A stretch of 64,000 bases of DNA from Agroathelia rolfsii. Its lineage: Eukaryota; Basidiomycota; Agaricomycetes; Amylocorticiales; Amylocorticiaceae. A model generated the notes under the pieces. That model was not told where the DNA came from. It worked only from the letters and a program-made list of their open reading frames with translations, and did no database searches. This document shows, piece after piece, positions 12,661-23,635 of this stretch. Position numbers and translations under genes: made by a program. The stretch is from NCBI GenBank assembly GCA_018343915.1, contig JABRWF010000003.1, positions 4,030,001 through 4,094,000 of the forward strand. Direction: 5' to 3'. The number at the start of each line of letters is the position of its first letter. Position 1 is the first letter of the stretch.

Positions 12661-15600
12661 ATGAATAATCTCACACGAGACGCCGGGTTGAAGCTCGGTA
12701 GGTCGTCTTGGAGAGTGGGGGATATTCTTTCCCTGAAATTATATGCGCATACAGGGCCTATCATACTGGAAACTCTTGTAAAACATTACTTCGAGCGAGT
12801 GTTGAAAGATGGAAGCGAGACTGTAACCCAAGGCAAACAAAAGCAGCTGCCTCTGATGCAACAGGAGCTCCTCTATGATGAGGCATTTACGATTGTCAAG
12901 GCAAGTATCCTAGTGATACATGTCTAGCCCCTTCTCTTATGGTTCCTTGATCGATCCAGAGATTCCTTGAGCAATCAACATAGTAGGGGGTATAGCACTA
13001 CTGTCAAAATTACATACTAACTTTACTTAGTCACACCGTTGAGGATGTTCAAGGTTTCTCGAACACACGAACGCCATCACCGCCATGGGTACATGTAGTA
13101 CGCCTCGTGATACCTTTGTCATGCTGCGACGATGCTTCTGTTTACCTCATCAAAGCACTTGGCGGAGAGGACGCTGCCAAAAGGCTTGTCGGAGGGACGA
13201 AATGGTGGCAGGTTCGAGGCATCAAGGGGTGAGTTTTTTTAGTCGTGATGCCTATTTAGTAGTTTTTCATCTCGTTCCAGTGTAAACGCACAATGGATCA
13301 TAGCTAAAAAGGACTGGCGGGAAGCCCAGCGCCGACATAAGGCTCAAGAGAAGCGTACACAAGAGTCATCCGGGGATCAGAAGCCCGCTGCTGAAAGCTC
13401 GGCTAACCCGGAGGAAACTGAGCAATATCATGAAGGAATGAATGAGATGAGATGTATTTTATACTCACATGGAGGTATGCTTTCTAAAAACCGTGTGTTC
13501 ACTTTCTGTTTTAACATCAGATTTTAGGAGGCTATTTCTTTGGAAGTGTTGACCAAGAAAGGTTGGATTAGATGACATTGATTAATACATATCATATTTA
13601 TTTTTTCGACAGATACAGCATACAACGACATGCTCGTAAAATCAATGGTAGAGTATTTGGTAAGTACTAAATCAAGTGTAGCTTGTCTATCAGCTTAACC
13701 ACTGCTTCAGCCGTTGATTATAGACTAGCCCCACAATATCCCTTCCCATGCGCCCTGCATGATCTTTTATCCGCGTGTAAGTTATATGCGCGTCGCAAGG
13801 CCTCAGTTAAACACATATACTTATCCCCTATCAGATCTATATTTAATAAGACCTCCTTCCGATGCGAAACACACCCCAGTTAAGCCAGAACACATCGTCA
13901 TTGCTGGTGATTCTGCGGGCGGGGGACTTTCTCTTGCTCTACTGCAAGTAATACGTGACACTGGGCTGCCCATGCCGGCTGGCGGTGTCCTCATCTCGCC
14001 GTGGTGCGATTTTACACATTCCTTCCCGAGCATACATACCAATGGCCCCACAGTACGGCATCTTTTCCACTTACACCCTTAACGCAACTCACTCTCGGTC
14101 TTTAGGACGTCATTCCGCCTTATGGTCTATCTCTACAGAAACCTAGTACTCTTTGGCCTCCACCTCCGGGAGACTTCACCGAAAAAGTGCAATCTGGTCT
14201 GCGTGCACGTATTAGACAGGTCATACGGACTCAGTCCCACAATGACATAAAACGCCAAGGCTCTTCAGGATCACGCCGTCGTGTTGAGTCGAACGCTGCT
14301 GTCACATCTGAGGCCCTGAAAAATGCGGTTGAGGGATCTTCGGTTAACGTTGGGACCAACGTCCCACCACCCACTGATCCCTTTGGAGATAAAACATTCC
14401 GATTGACTGCTCAAAATGGCCAACTGTTAGAAGTGCCAGAGCAGGTGCACTTTTACACAGAAAATCATTTGCTTGGACATCCACTCGTCAGCCCTGCTTT
14501 AAGTTACCTAGGGGGGCTTCCACCTCTGCTTTTTATTGCAGGAGAAGCCGAAGTTCTTAGGGACGAGATAATCTACACGTTAGTTTCATCATCCCGACAC
14601 GTTTGCATAGTCTGAGTTTCTGGCTTCAGGGCACACAAAGCAGCTCATCCAGACAAATACCCTGTCAAGCCAACGGCGCGAGACCTATACCCTGCCCTGG
14701 ATGGAATAGAAAAACGATTCGGACCTACGCCTGTACATCTGCAGGTTTACGATGGTAAGCATAATTGTTTTAACTACTATTCCAGTAAAAGCTGAACCAT
14801 ACACCAGACGCGGCGCATGTTCTTCCCGTGTTGTTCTCTTTTACTACACCTGGAAAATATTGCTATCGTTCTATTGCTTCATTTATTAAGCATGTAACAG
14901 GCATGGCTGCGCCGGTGCAGGAAATAATTCTTCCTGGAGTACATCCTGGGATGGATTCTCCACCTTCTACGCCGGGCATAAACACACCCACGCCCTCCTC
15001 TCCCTCGTTCCGCCGACCGTCTTTGAATGTGAACTTCTCCCGTGGGGACATCACTGGCAAGTTCCGCCGTCCCCGAACATCGCCATCCAATTCGTCTTTG
15101 CGCAATAAGAGTGAAATCCTTAAACCTCATGCAGAGGATAGCGCAAATCAAGACTCAACAGCAAGCGTCCGGCGGTCTGCGTCGGGCCTACCTGTAGTCG
15201 CGAAATCCACATGGAGATCCTCCCTGAAGAGAAGGTCGACCACGACAGCTGTTGGCGTTGCAAATGATGAGCTGAACACATTAGCTGGGGAGGTTGTCGT
15301 GCCTGGAGACAATAACTCCGCGGACGTTGCGGGTCCTCGCTTCGCACCTGGCCAGACAGAGGAGCCGTCCTCGGCAGTGCGCTATGCCGGCGAGTCCATC
15401 GTGTACAGCAAAAATGAGGTAAAGGCTTGGGAAACCAACGCAATAAATCGATACTAACTCTGTTTTATGAATACAGGAGTTTCCATCCATGAAAGAAAAA
15501 ATGATACGAGAACGTGTTTCTATCCGCGGGGAAATTCGTCCTCTTGAGCCAGAGGAAGAGCTGTCTGCGTTTACATTGAAGCCCGATGATGTGGGAGTAC

Positions 15601-16169
15601 TCTCCGAGCTGACACTGCGGCGGTACATCGAGGGCCGCGATAAATTCAATCAAAAGTTTGCTACAACTATCCATCACATCGACCGACACCGCGCAAAAAA
15701 CCTGAATTTAGCCAAAAGAAACGCGAATCGAAATATGGCTCAACTTCAAGCGCATTTTTTCTCCGCTAGCGATAACAAGGGCTCTACGGGATCAAGGCAG
15801 GGCAAAAATGGACATGGCGCCATCGCCGATGGACTATTAACAGCCTCTGGGAGCTGGAGTTGGGCATGGGCCTTGGATACGAACGAACGACCCCCTCCCA
15901 GTAGCATCGTGTCGAGGAGAGATACCGCGGAAGCGCTTCAACTGGCCCATTATGCAGATCAATCCTTCGTTCAGGGTGATAGCAGACTCAGTGGGAACAA
16001 CCTCTGGTCTGTCATCGTCAATTTTTTGACGATTACCCCCGACAAATCTGGACAATCTGGTGCTGATGCTGATGCTCCTCAGCAATATGCATCGGCCCAG
16101 TCCCCTTCATCTTCGCATACAAGTTTCTTCAAGCGCTTTCAGAGAAACAACCGCCATGTCACCGTATAG
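12661..16169 (+). CDS. Alpha/beta hydrolase, hormone-sensitive-lipase type
   Basis: Serine hydrolase of the HSL / Abhydrolase_3 family, likely a lipase or carboxylesterase. It starts MNNLTRDAGLKLGRSSWRVG at 12661. An N-terminal extension (PSPPWVHVVRLVIPLSCCDD, then LGGEDAAKRLVGGTKWWQV) precedes the oxyanion-hole motif ILYSHGGGYFFGS near 13455-13540. The nucleophile elbow is HIVIAGDSAGGGLSLALL near 13890, followed by GGVLISPWCDF. Downstream, GGLPPLLFIAGEAEVLRDEI supplies the acid-bearing loop, and a YDDAAHV-type His region is near 14800. The C-terminal 350 residues are long, Ser/Pro-rich and disordered, ending NRHVTV. The first intron (12901-12959) starts with GC rather than GT. The gene is convergent with HUB1, 148 nt apart. 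Substrate is unknown. Confidence 0.85.
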
Positions 16170-16317
16170 ACGTTAGAAGCATCCATTCGGACATCCTATT
16201 AACTAACTTAACTTATTCTTTCACTGCGATCTGTAACTTGTAACTCCATGTTGCGATACTCGTAAATACACATTTAATATTACATTTCTGTGACTGTGCC
16301 AAAAATATAGGGGATAA

Positions 16318-16705
16318 CTAATACATCTCCAAGCTCATACCATCATGGATCTCGTAATCTGAGAGTGTGATGTGGTCCTTGTAGATGGTATACCTATGTA
16401 AAATGCTCAAGACATCGAAAATATAAACGAGTAATACTCAAGCTTACCATTTCTTCAGTTGGATTTTTGATGCATCGGTACCCGTTTGAGCCGCAATAAG
16501 CTTCTTAAGGTCGCCTACAGTATCATCTGGACTGCACTTGACCCGCACTGGATTGGATACATCAGCTCTGGAGTTGGTCATCACAAGCTGGTAGATTGCG
16601 GCACACCTTTGCGGCCAAGACGATCATTAGCAATCACCTATCAAAAAGTTGCGTAAGTGGACTTGTACTAAAATTTTTTGGCGTGCCTACCTCAATGAGA
16701 GGCAT
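16318..16705 (-). CDS. HUB1: Ubiquitin-like splicing modifier Hub1/UBL5
   Basis: Ubiquitin-fold protein that binds spliceosome components (Snu66, Prp38 in other fungi) without being conjugated. It is assembled from four exons: MPLIE (ATG at 16705), [30 protein letters not shown] through QLKKW, and [20 protein letters not shown] ending LEMY. Intron joins fall at codon-compatible phases (for example AAAG/TGCGGG and AAATG/GTATAC). The product is 73 residues, the same as human UBL5, and matches it across the full length. The end is odd: family members usually finish with two tyrosines plus one residue, while here a TAG follows a single Tyr. It is divergent from the small secreted protein at 17155 and convergent with the hydrolase. 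Confidence 0.94.
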
Positions 16706-17154
16706 AATGAAGTGGATAGGGTATGTTGTAATGTGAGAACCTGGGAGAAGAATCAAGACAAACGAAAACGGATGAATCTGAAATCTGGGTTAGGTCCGTG
16801 GCAATTACGTAATAAATGCCACTCCTTCGCGGAAACAAATACTCGACCGTGGCCTGGATGCCCTTGTTCTCAAACGCGGGTCAATACATGGCTCAATATG
16901 AACGTCAATACTACAATGCATCCACTGCCTTATGCGGAATTTTGTATTTCTTAAGCGGACCGAACAAATGGACTTCTCGATTAGGATGAATGGCTGAAAG
17001 TATGCCAAAAGACATTTAAGACAAGCATTTTCAGTTCGAGCCTTCTCACTCAACCTTCACGTTCACATCGTTTGGAACTGGTTTCCAACACTTTCTTTTA
17101 CTCCACCGCTAATTTTCTTTCTTAACGACATCAAAAACCTAAAACATATCCAAA
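16706..17154. promoter_or_regulatory. Divergent promoter, HUB1 / small secreted protein
   Basis: 449 nt between opposite start codons. The leader just before 17155 is A/C-rich (ACATATCCAAA then ATG), a good fungal initiation context. No other gene is apparent. Confidence 0.5.
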
Positions 17155-17559
17155 ATGTTTGGAGCTGTCAAGATTACAACTATTGTTGCTGCCACATTGA
17201 TGGCTGCTACGCAAATCCCTTCAGGTTTGGACCGGCGCATACATTCTAATGACCCTCATTAAGCTTTTGGCACAGTGCTGTCCTCACCCACACCAATTGA
17301 GCCTGGGCTGGCAAATGTTGTGGCGGTTAACAAAGACATGGGATGCATCGATGGCACCTGTGATTACGGTAACTCATCTCAAACAAACAGGACCGCGGTA
17401 CGGATATTCTGTTATTGATTGCACCTGCCCTCTTGGAAAGCTCATTTTTCTTGTTCGTGCCCTTAGTCAAGCGCGGCTTCAATGACATCCCCACCACTAA
17501 CAGCAGTAGCTGCCGTCATGAGTGGAATAATTGGTTATTCTATTGTGTTTGCATTATAA
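17155..17559 (+). CDS. Small secreted protein with GPI-like tail
   Basis: A short three-exon gene found by splice reconstruction. Exon 1 (17155-17224) encodes a signal peptide, MFGAVKITTIVAATLMAATQ followed by IPS. Intron 1 is 17225-17263 (39 nt, unusually short, with a CTAATGAC branch site). It is needed because reading through hits a stop. Exon 2 gives AFGTVLSSPTPIEPGLANVV, then AVNKDMGCIDGTCDYGNSSQ TNRTA, with two cysteines and two N-glycosylation sites. Intron 2 is 17398-17466. Exon 3 gives SSAASMTSPPLTAVAAVMSG, then IIGYSIVFAL and a TAA. Small Ser/Ala residues followed by a terminal hydrophobic segment are what a GPI attachment signal looks like. The mature part is only about 50 residues. 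No family was recognised. It could be a cell-wall or effector-like protein. Confidence 0.6.
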
Positions 17560-17838
17560 TCGACATTCTTTTTATTTATTTATTTCTTCCTTACCCGTTG
17601 ACTTTTTACAAGACAATCGCATGTAGCATGGGCACATTAGGTTACCGGTGTATCATATATCCATTCTTCAATAGTCTTAATGTTACTTAGACTGCTGCCG
17701 TCTTGATTGAGTCGAGAGCGGTAAAGACAGTAATAGTAAACACTAGTGAGCGCTCGCTGGAACCATTGAACGAATTGAAAAAGTACTCGACAAAAGTACT
17801 TGATCTGCACAGTATTAGTACATTCATGGCTTTTAAGT

Positions 17839-19161
17839 TTACTCTTCTTCCTCGGTACGCGATGATGGCTTGAGTCCCCAAGTGCCCCATTGCAAGGCTG
17901 TAGGGCTATTGCTGCTGCATTTAACACCCCAGGTGATGGCATAGTGCTTGAGCACTAGATCAAGCTCTTCTAGCTCATCCAACATTTCAAGAGCAGAAAT
18001 GCTATAGAAAACCATAAATTAATTAGGCTATTAGGTGAAAGTTAAGTGAGCCTATACTAACCGGTTTAATTCCTTCTGATCGATGTAGTTTTTGCGAATG
18101 TCGTATAATGTGAGAGCGCGAGAAAGCTCGAATCCATGTGTTGAAAATCGCAAAGGCAGTGACTCCTTGGTGGGATATGGATCTGCTCCTGGAAGTGATA
18201 CATTACGGGCCTGAAGAAGATAGAATATTTTAATCCAGAATCTCTGAAAAGGAAAGACATATTGTTAGGTTTTACCTTGAGATTATTAACCATGACACGT
18301 CCGAATGAGTCATTTAAGCCAAACATCTCGTAGACTATTGCTCCTAATGGTGAGTTTGATGATTGGAAATAACTCAAAAACCATTCGATCAAGCCAGCTG
18401 AGTGGCTAGGCGACATATAGACCAAGACACATTCAAACAGTAGAAGGGTTGGTAGATGTGGTGACAACAAAGGTTCTCCTGGTCTTCTGTCTTGAGTAAG
18501 TGCTCCGAGAGATTCTAAAGGCGGACGTCTTAGATCGGTAGGTAGCAAATAGTATTTTGGCGCATATAATGCCGTGCCGCCCAGGGCTGCAAACGAAGCG
18601 CATGAGCATACAATCAAAAGGCAATAAGGAAAATTGTTAGGACCTATTTTCACATCCTCAGGAGCTCCGAGAACGGAACTAAGATCTCTACTTTTCTTGA
18701 TAGTCATTGCTTTCTTAGTTGTGATCTCGGGGAAATCCAGTTCAACGTATGTAGACAGGTTATCTTTGAATGGCCCACTCTGGATCGACATTTGACAAAA
18801 TGGTCTTGATCGACATGCGACAGAGTATGCCTACAGATATCCTCCAGAACCTAGTGTCACTACCTGCTCCCAGGCTTACTATCTGACAGTTCTGGTTGGC
18901 CTCTTGAGAGATGGACAACCATCGATAGACGAGATCATCTATTGCTGTCGTCCGAACATACGTGCCTATGTTGATTAGAGGTGGACGGGGAGGTTGGAGA
19001 TGAGCGCGTGGAACAAGATGCCGAACAAAGGGATCGACTAGATATTGCTTCTGCACTGCAGACAGCCTGGCTATGGCTGCATCGTTGTCTGTCGCCCGTA
19101 CGGCAGAGTCTGGGTCATTGCCACCCCGACTGGAGGGAGCGAAGGGAGGGGGCATAGCCAT
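17839..19161 (-). CDS. PPM1: Leucine carboxyl methyltransferase (PP2A methylation)
   Basis: SAM-dependent enzyme (PPM1/LCMT1) that methylates the C-terminal leucine carboxyl of the PP2A catalytic subunit, controlling which regulatory subunit assembles; cytosolic. It starts MAMPPPFAPSSRGGNDPDSA at 19161. Family motifs follow in order: AVRATDNDAAIAR, YLVDPFVRHLV, RPPLINIGTYVRTTAIDDLV, the SAM-binding QIVSLGAGSDTRFWRI, YVELDFPEITTKKAMTIKKS, the acidic-side LLPTDLRRP, TLLLFECVLVYMSP and AIVYEMFGLNDSFGRVMVNNL. The C-terminus is ALQWGTWGLKPSSRTEEEE, ending at the TAA at 17839-17841. Length is near the family norm of about 370 residues. It is transcribed away from SSC1, with 543 nt between starts. 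Confidence 0.93.
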
Positions 19162-19704
19162 TTGTATTTTCGATGGACGTAAGAACAAAAGATCAAGTAT
19201 ACACTTCAATTTCAAGCTCAAGCGTTTGTATACACAACTTAAGAGCCTGGCCCACCGGCCTCGGTGTTTGAAGGCGTCCAATAGCGAGCCGTCGTCGGGT
19301 TGTCGGAGCCTGAAGGAAGCAGATCCTCGGGTCAATGATCTCATCCGGCAATACTTTTCCCAGTGTATACGCATGACTGGGGAAATGCGGAAGTGCATGA
19401 CGCGGCGGCCACGACCTGTAGTGGCAGCACGGACTTGAAAACAAAATACAACTTGCATGGTTTACCGCCTACACTGCACGTTACATATTTTCTTGTCGGG
19501 CGCGGAGACGTAAGCAGAAGCGTGGCAGGACGCAGGCGGGCTTAAACCACGCCTAGCCAATCAACGTGGCATTTAGCTCAGGGTTAGGTTCGCGAAGGTT
19601 CGTTCACCCAGCACGTGATTATAATTATGTCAGCCATTGCAAGGATTCAAATTTCCGGCAATTGTCGAAAATTGGACTGCATCCTCTTTCCTTCACCTAC
19701 CGCC
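19162..19704. promoter_or_regulatory. Divergent promoter, PPM1 / SSC1
   Basis: 543 nt between opposite starts. The SSC1 side carries a perfect heat shock element at 19589-19601, listed separately. The PPM1 side has no clear element. Confidence 0.6.
19589..19601 (+). promoter_or_regulatory. Heat shock element upstream of SSC1
   Basis: The sequence TTCGCGAAGGTTC is a perfect three-unit heat shock element (TTC-n2-GAA-n2-TTC), the binding site of trimeric Hsf1. It ends 103 nt before the SSC1 ATG at 19705, a fitting distance for a fungal promoter. Heat-inducible expression of a mitochondrial Hsp70 is expected from other fungi. Confidence 0.8.
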
Positions 19705-22093
19705 ATGTTGTTCGCTGCTGCCCGTTCTATCCGTTGCACCGTTCCTAGGGCTGGCAACTATGCCGTACGTCCACTATAACATACTCTGACTATCCACGCA
19801 GTGTCTTACTTCTGTTACAGGGCCTCACGCGTTCCATGATTGCAAGGAATATGAACTCCAAGGTCAATGGTACGCGTCGTCTTTCATTGCTGAGTCACCG
19901 TTCGACACCTAATACATTGTGCCATAGGCCCTGTCATTGGTATTGACTTGGGTACGACGAACTCCTGCGTTTCCGTCATGGAGGGCAAGTCGTCAATTGT
20001 CTTGGAAAACTCGGAGGGTGCACGAACAACACCGTCCGTTGTCGCGTTCACAAAGCATGGAGAGCGTCTCGTTGGTCTGCCAGCGAAGCGTCAGGCTGTC
20101 GTTAACTCGGCAAACACTGTCTTCGCCTTCAAGCGTCTTATTGGTCGCCAGTTCAAGGACAAGGAAGTCAAGTCGGACATGGAGCACTGGTATGTGGCCT
20201 TATAGTAGTAGGGCATGTCATTATACTCATCATTATGCACAGGCCTTTCAAGGTCGCCCCTCTGCCTGATGGCAGACCAGCTGTTGAGGTCGACAACGGT
20301 GGCAAAACACAGAAGCTGGTACGTACTGATACACCTGTGCTTGACAGCAGTTGACTTACATGTCGATAGACTGCTGAAGAATTGTCGTCATATGTGCTCG
20401 TCAAAATGCGTGAGACCGCCGAGCAGTACTTGAACAGGAATGTCAAGTAAGTACTTTTCCGTAGGTGGAGTCACATATGATGCTGACAGAATGTATAGGC
20501 ACGCCGTCGTTACAGTACCTGCATACTTCAACGATGCTCAACGTCAAGCAACCAAGGATGCTGGTCAAATTGCTGGTCTCGATGTCCTTCGTGTCATCAA
20601 CGAGCCTACAGCTGCAGCTCTGGCATACGGTCTCGATCGTTCTGACAACTCAGTCATTGCTGTCTACGATCTTGGCGGTGGAACATTCGATATTTCCATC
20701 TTGGAGATGCAGAAGGGTGTCTTCGAGGTCAAGTCCACCAACGGTGATACCCACCTTGGCGGTGAGGACTTTGATGTCATTCTCGTCAACCACATCCTTG
20801 ATTCTTTCAAGAAGGAGACTGGTGCTGACCTCTCCAAGGACCGTATGGCCATCCAGCGTGTTCGTGAGGCTGCGGAGAAGGCCAAGATTGAGCTGTCGTC
20901 CACAACCCAAACGGATATCAACCTGCCATTCATTGGTGTCAACGAGTCCGGCCCCTTACATCTTAACCTCAAGATTACGCGTCCTCAGTTCGAGAGCTTG
21001 GCAGAGCCTCTCATTCAGAGGTCGGTTGAGCCTTGCAAGAAGGCACTGGCAGACGCAGGTGTTAAGGCCTCCGAGATCAATGAGGTTATCTTGGTCGGTG
21101 GTATGAGCCGTATGCCCCGCGTCCAGGAGACTGTCAAAGGGATTTTCGGACGTGACCCCAGCAAGGGTGTCAACCCTGACGAGGCCGTCGCTAAGGGCGC
21201 TGCCATTCAAGGTGGTGTTCTCGCCGGTAATGTTACCGACATTCTCCTCCTTGATGTCACTCCTCTTTCCCTCGGTATTGAGACCCTTGGTGGTATCATG
21301 ACCAAGCTCATCAACCGTAATACCACTATCCCGACCAAGAAGTCGCAAACCTTCTCGACGGCCGCCGACGGACAGACCGCTATCGAGGTCAAGATCTACC
21401 AGGGTGAACGTGAGCTCGTTCGTGACAACAAGCTCCTCGGCAACTTCAACCTTGTTGGTATTCCTCCTGCTCCCAAGGGTGTTCCTCAAATCGAGATCAC
21501 CTTCGACATTGATGCCGGTATGTCCTGATTACTGCTACAGTTTATTCGTGGTATTCATTACGGTTATAGATGGTATCGTTAATGTCAGTGCCAAGGACAA
21601 GGCCACTAACAAGGACCAGTCGATGACCATCGCCTCCTCGTCCGGTCTTAGTGATAAGGATATTGAGCGCATGGTTTCCGATGCTGAGGCCTACGCTGAG
21701 AGTGACAAGGCCAGGAAGGCTCTTATCGAGGAGAGCAACAAGGCTGACTCCGTCTGCCACGACACTGAGAAGGGTAAGCTATCATGGTATTATTACGGTC
21801 AATACCATAGCTAACTGTAAAATCCAGCCATGAACGAGTTCAAGGACCAACTCGATGCCACCGAGAAGGAGAAGGTCACCAAGCTGATTGCTGAGCTTCG
21901 TGAGCTTGCTGCCAAGGGCCAGGCAGGCGACGCCTCTGTTGAGGCTGACGCCATCCGTGAGAAGATCAACGAGACTCAACAGGCTTCTCTTGGCCTCTTC
22001 CAGAAGGTCTATGAGAAGAGGAACGCTGAGAATGCTTCCTCCGAGTCCTCGACTGAGAACAAGGAGGAGAAGAAGGAGGAGAAGAAGGACTAA
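19705..22093 (+). CDS. SSC1: Mitochondrial Hsp70 (Ssc1)
   Basis: Matrix Hsp70, the ATP-driven motor of the import machinery and the main matrix foldase. The start [20 protein letters not shown] is an Arg-rich, acid-free presequence. The ATPase domain begins [20 protein letters not shown] (19928 on). It continues through [53 protein letters not shown] (the phosphate-2 loop) and [20 protein letters not shown]. The substrate domain includes [20 protein letters not shown] and [20 protein letters not shown]. The lid region runs from 21570 and the protein ends [15 protein letters not shown]. The [13 protein letters not shown] form and the presequence mark the mitochondrial rather than cytosolic or ER type. 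Introns fall mostly in the first 800 nt and the last 350 nt. A heat shock element lies upstream. Confidence 0.97.
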
Positions 22094-22579
22094 GCGGTCT
22101 TTCGTCTCGTCTTTATGTCCCTCATGTCTTCTCGCTTTACCTGCATCTTTCATGACATCTCGCATCGCCCTCATACCTCGCTTTAGTCTCATTCGGTCAT
22201 TCTTTCCGCTACTAGACGCACAAAAATTATTACCCCCGCATGATTTAATATTGTATATTTCGTATATTTACGCACTAGTTCACCCCCCTCTCAGCTGTCG
22301 CTTTCTTATGACTGCCATGTATTACTGACTACATCAAATGCACCTGATTTGATGGACTCATGCTTATGGTTTGGGAATTAAGAACTATTACTTGCATTGA
22401 TTTGCCCGTGTGAGTGGTATGTAGTTGGAAGTCTAGTATGCTTGATAATGTGCCCGTACACTTCAGAAAATTTGGCTAGTGAATAATAGTGATGCGATGT
22501 TCATCCATAGTCATTATTCAGCGTTAAATTACGCAATTGGTTAACTATCTAAAATATTCTACTAGTGTACTAAAGTATT
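22094..22579. other. Convergent 3' region of SSC1 and TMEM223-like gene
   Basis: 486 nt between two converging stop codons. It contains AT-rich and pyrimidine-rich 3' UTR sequence and no recognisable gene. Confidence 0.55.
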
Positions 22580-23379
22580 CTATTGGGGTCGTGATGGTTT
22601 AACTGCCCGACGATTACCCTTAGTTTCATTAGACCAAGTCTTAAGTAGTGTTGGACCAGACTGCAGTGGGAGCATGTCTTTCCCAAAAATTTTGGCATCT
22701 GCCAAAGGCAGACGCATATCTCCTCGCATGCCTTTAACATTAAGGACCATTTCCGTAGGAAGTCCTTGTTCCAAGGTGCATGCTTTACGAGGCAGTACCA
22801 AACCCACGTCGTTGGAATGTGCAGCAGTCTGGACGAATACACGTCCTTGCGTTGTCGTTGTTGCTTTGCTCGCGGTGGTAATAGGATTTGCCTTTACATG
22901 TGGCAAAGGTGGGAGGAGATACATTGTGCGTATAACTCGCGTCCGGCTCCAAAGCACGGCGTACGTGAACCCAAATGCGGCACCCATGATCGTCAGAGAG
23001 AATCCTGCACGATGCCACCATGGACGCAGGACGTACTCCCCCTCCTTTTCAGAGGTGTCAGGCGATTTTTGCTCTTCGGATGGGATGAAGACCGTCCATC
23101 GGTTCCAGGCGAGTTCACTGGCGTTGACGCTAAAGACTGACCATCAGCGTAAGTAGTATGACGCATTTTCAAAATAGCACCGGAGAAGAGACATACGCTA
23201 CAAGAGATAATGACACGACCATTGCGGCCAGGTATCGGCCTCGGGCCCATATAGGACGGTCACTCATGTAGAGCGGTGGTTGCGACATGTCCAGACCGGG
23301 CACGTCTTTGACTGGGACATATTTAGCGCGTGTTACGCGCAGAAACGCACGAGATAATTTTTGACTAAAGCTAGACATG
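22580..23379 (-). CDS. Two-helix membrane protein, TMEM223-like
   Basis: The ATG at 23379 gives MSSFSQKLSRAFLRVTRAKY, a basic, acid-poor start compatible with mitochondrial targeting. The first membrane segment is RYLAAMVVSLSLVA. An intron near 23140-23195 follows, then a loop reading SVNASELAWNRWTVFIPSEE and PWWHRAGFSLTIMGAAFGFT, which leads into a second membrane segment with YAVLWSRTRVIRTMYLLPP. The C-terminal domain (TQGRVFVQTAAHSNDVGLVL, EMVLNVKGMRGDMRLPLADA, KIFG) lines up in pattern with TMEM223: two helices, then a beta domain with an LKVKG-type motif and a closing KLFD-type motif. TMEM223 is an inner-membrane factor linked to cytochrome c oxidase assembly. The match is by pattern only, so function is tentative. 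It is divergent from the next gene, 256 nt away. Confidence 0.55.
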
Positions 23380-23635
23380 TGATATGACCAGTAGGGTGCT
23401 GTCGCAAAAAGATGTGAATAAAGTGCCAGTGAGCAGGCAACTTGAAGTGGACTGAAGCGAAATGCGATAATGATGAGAAAGTGATATATCATCATTGGCG
23501 CGTCCGAAATCAGAAGTGCAGCCGGGCGGCATTCGGAAGCATATACTGCGCATTTCCAATAAACCTATATCATGACCAATTGCAAGCGCTCTCTAGGCCA
23601 ACTATCGAAGTTGGTCTGCTTGCTCCTCGACCACT

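Noticed and set aside
20956..21489. Long minus-strand frame opposite SSC1
   Set aside because: Complementary strand of the strongly conserved Hsp70 exon; such antisense frames are common in Hsp70 genes and arise from codon bias.
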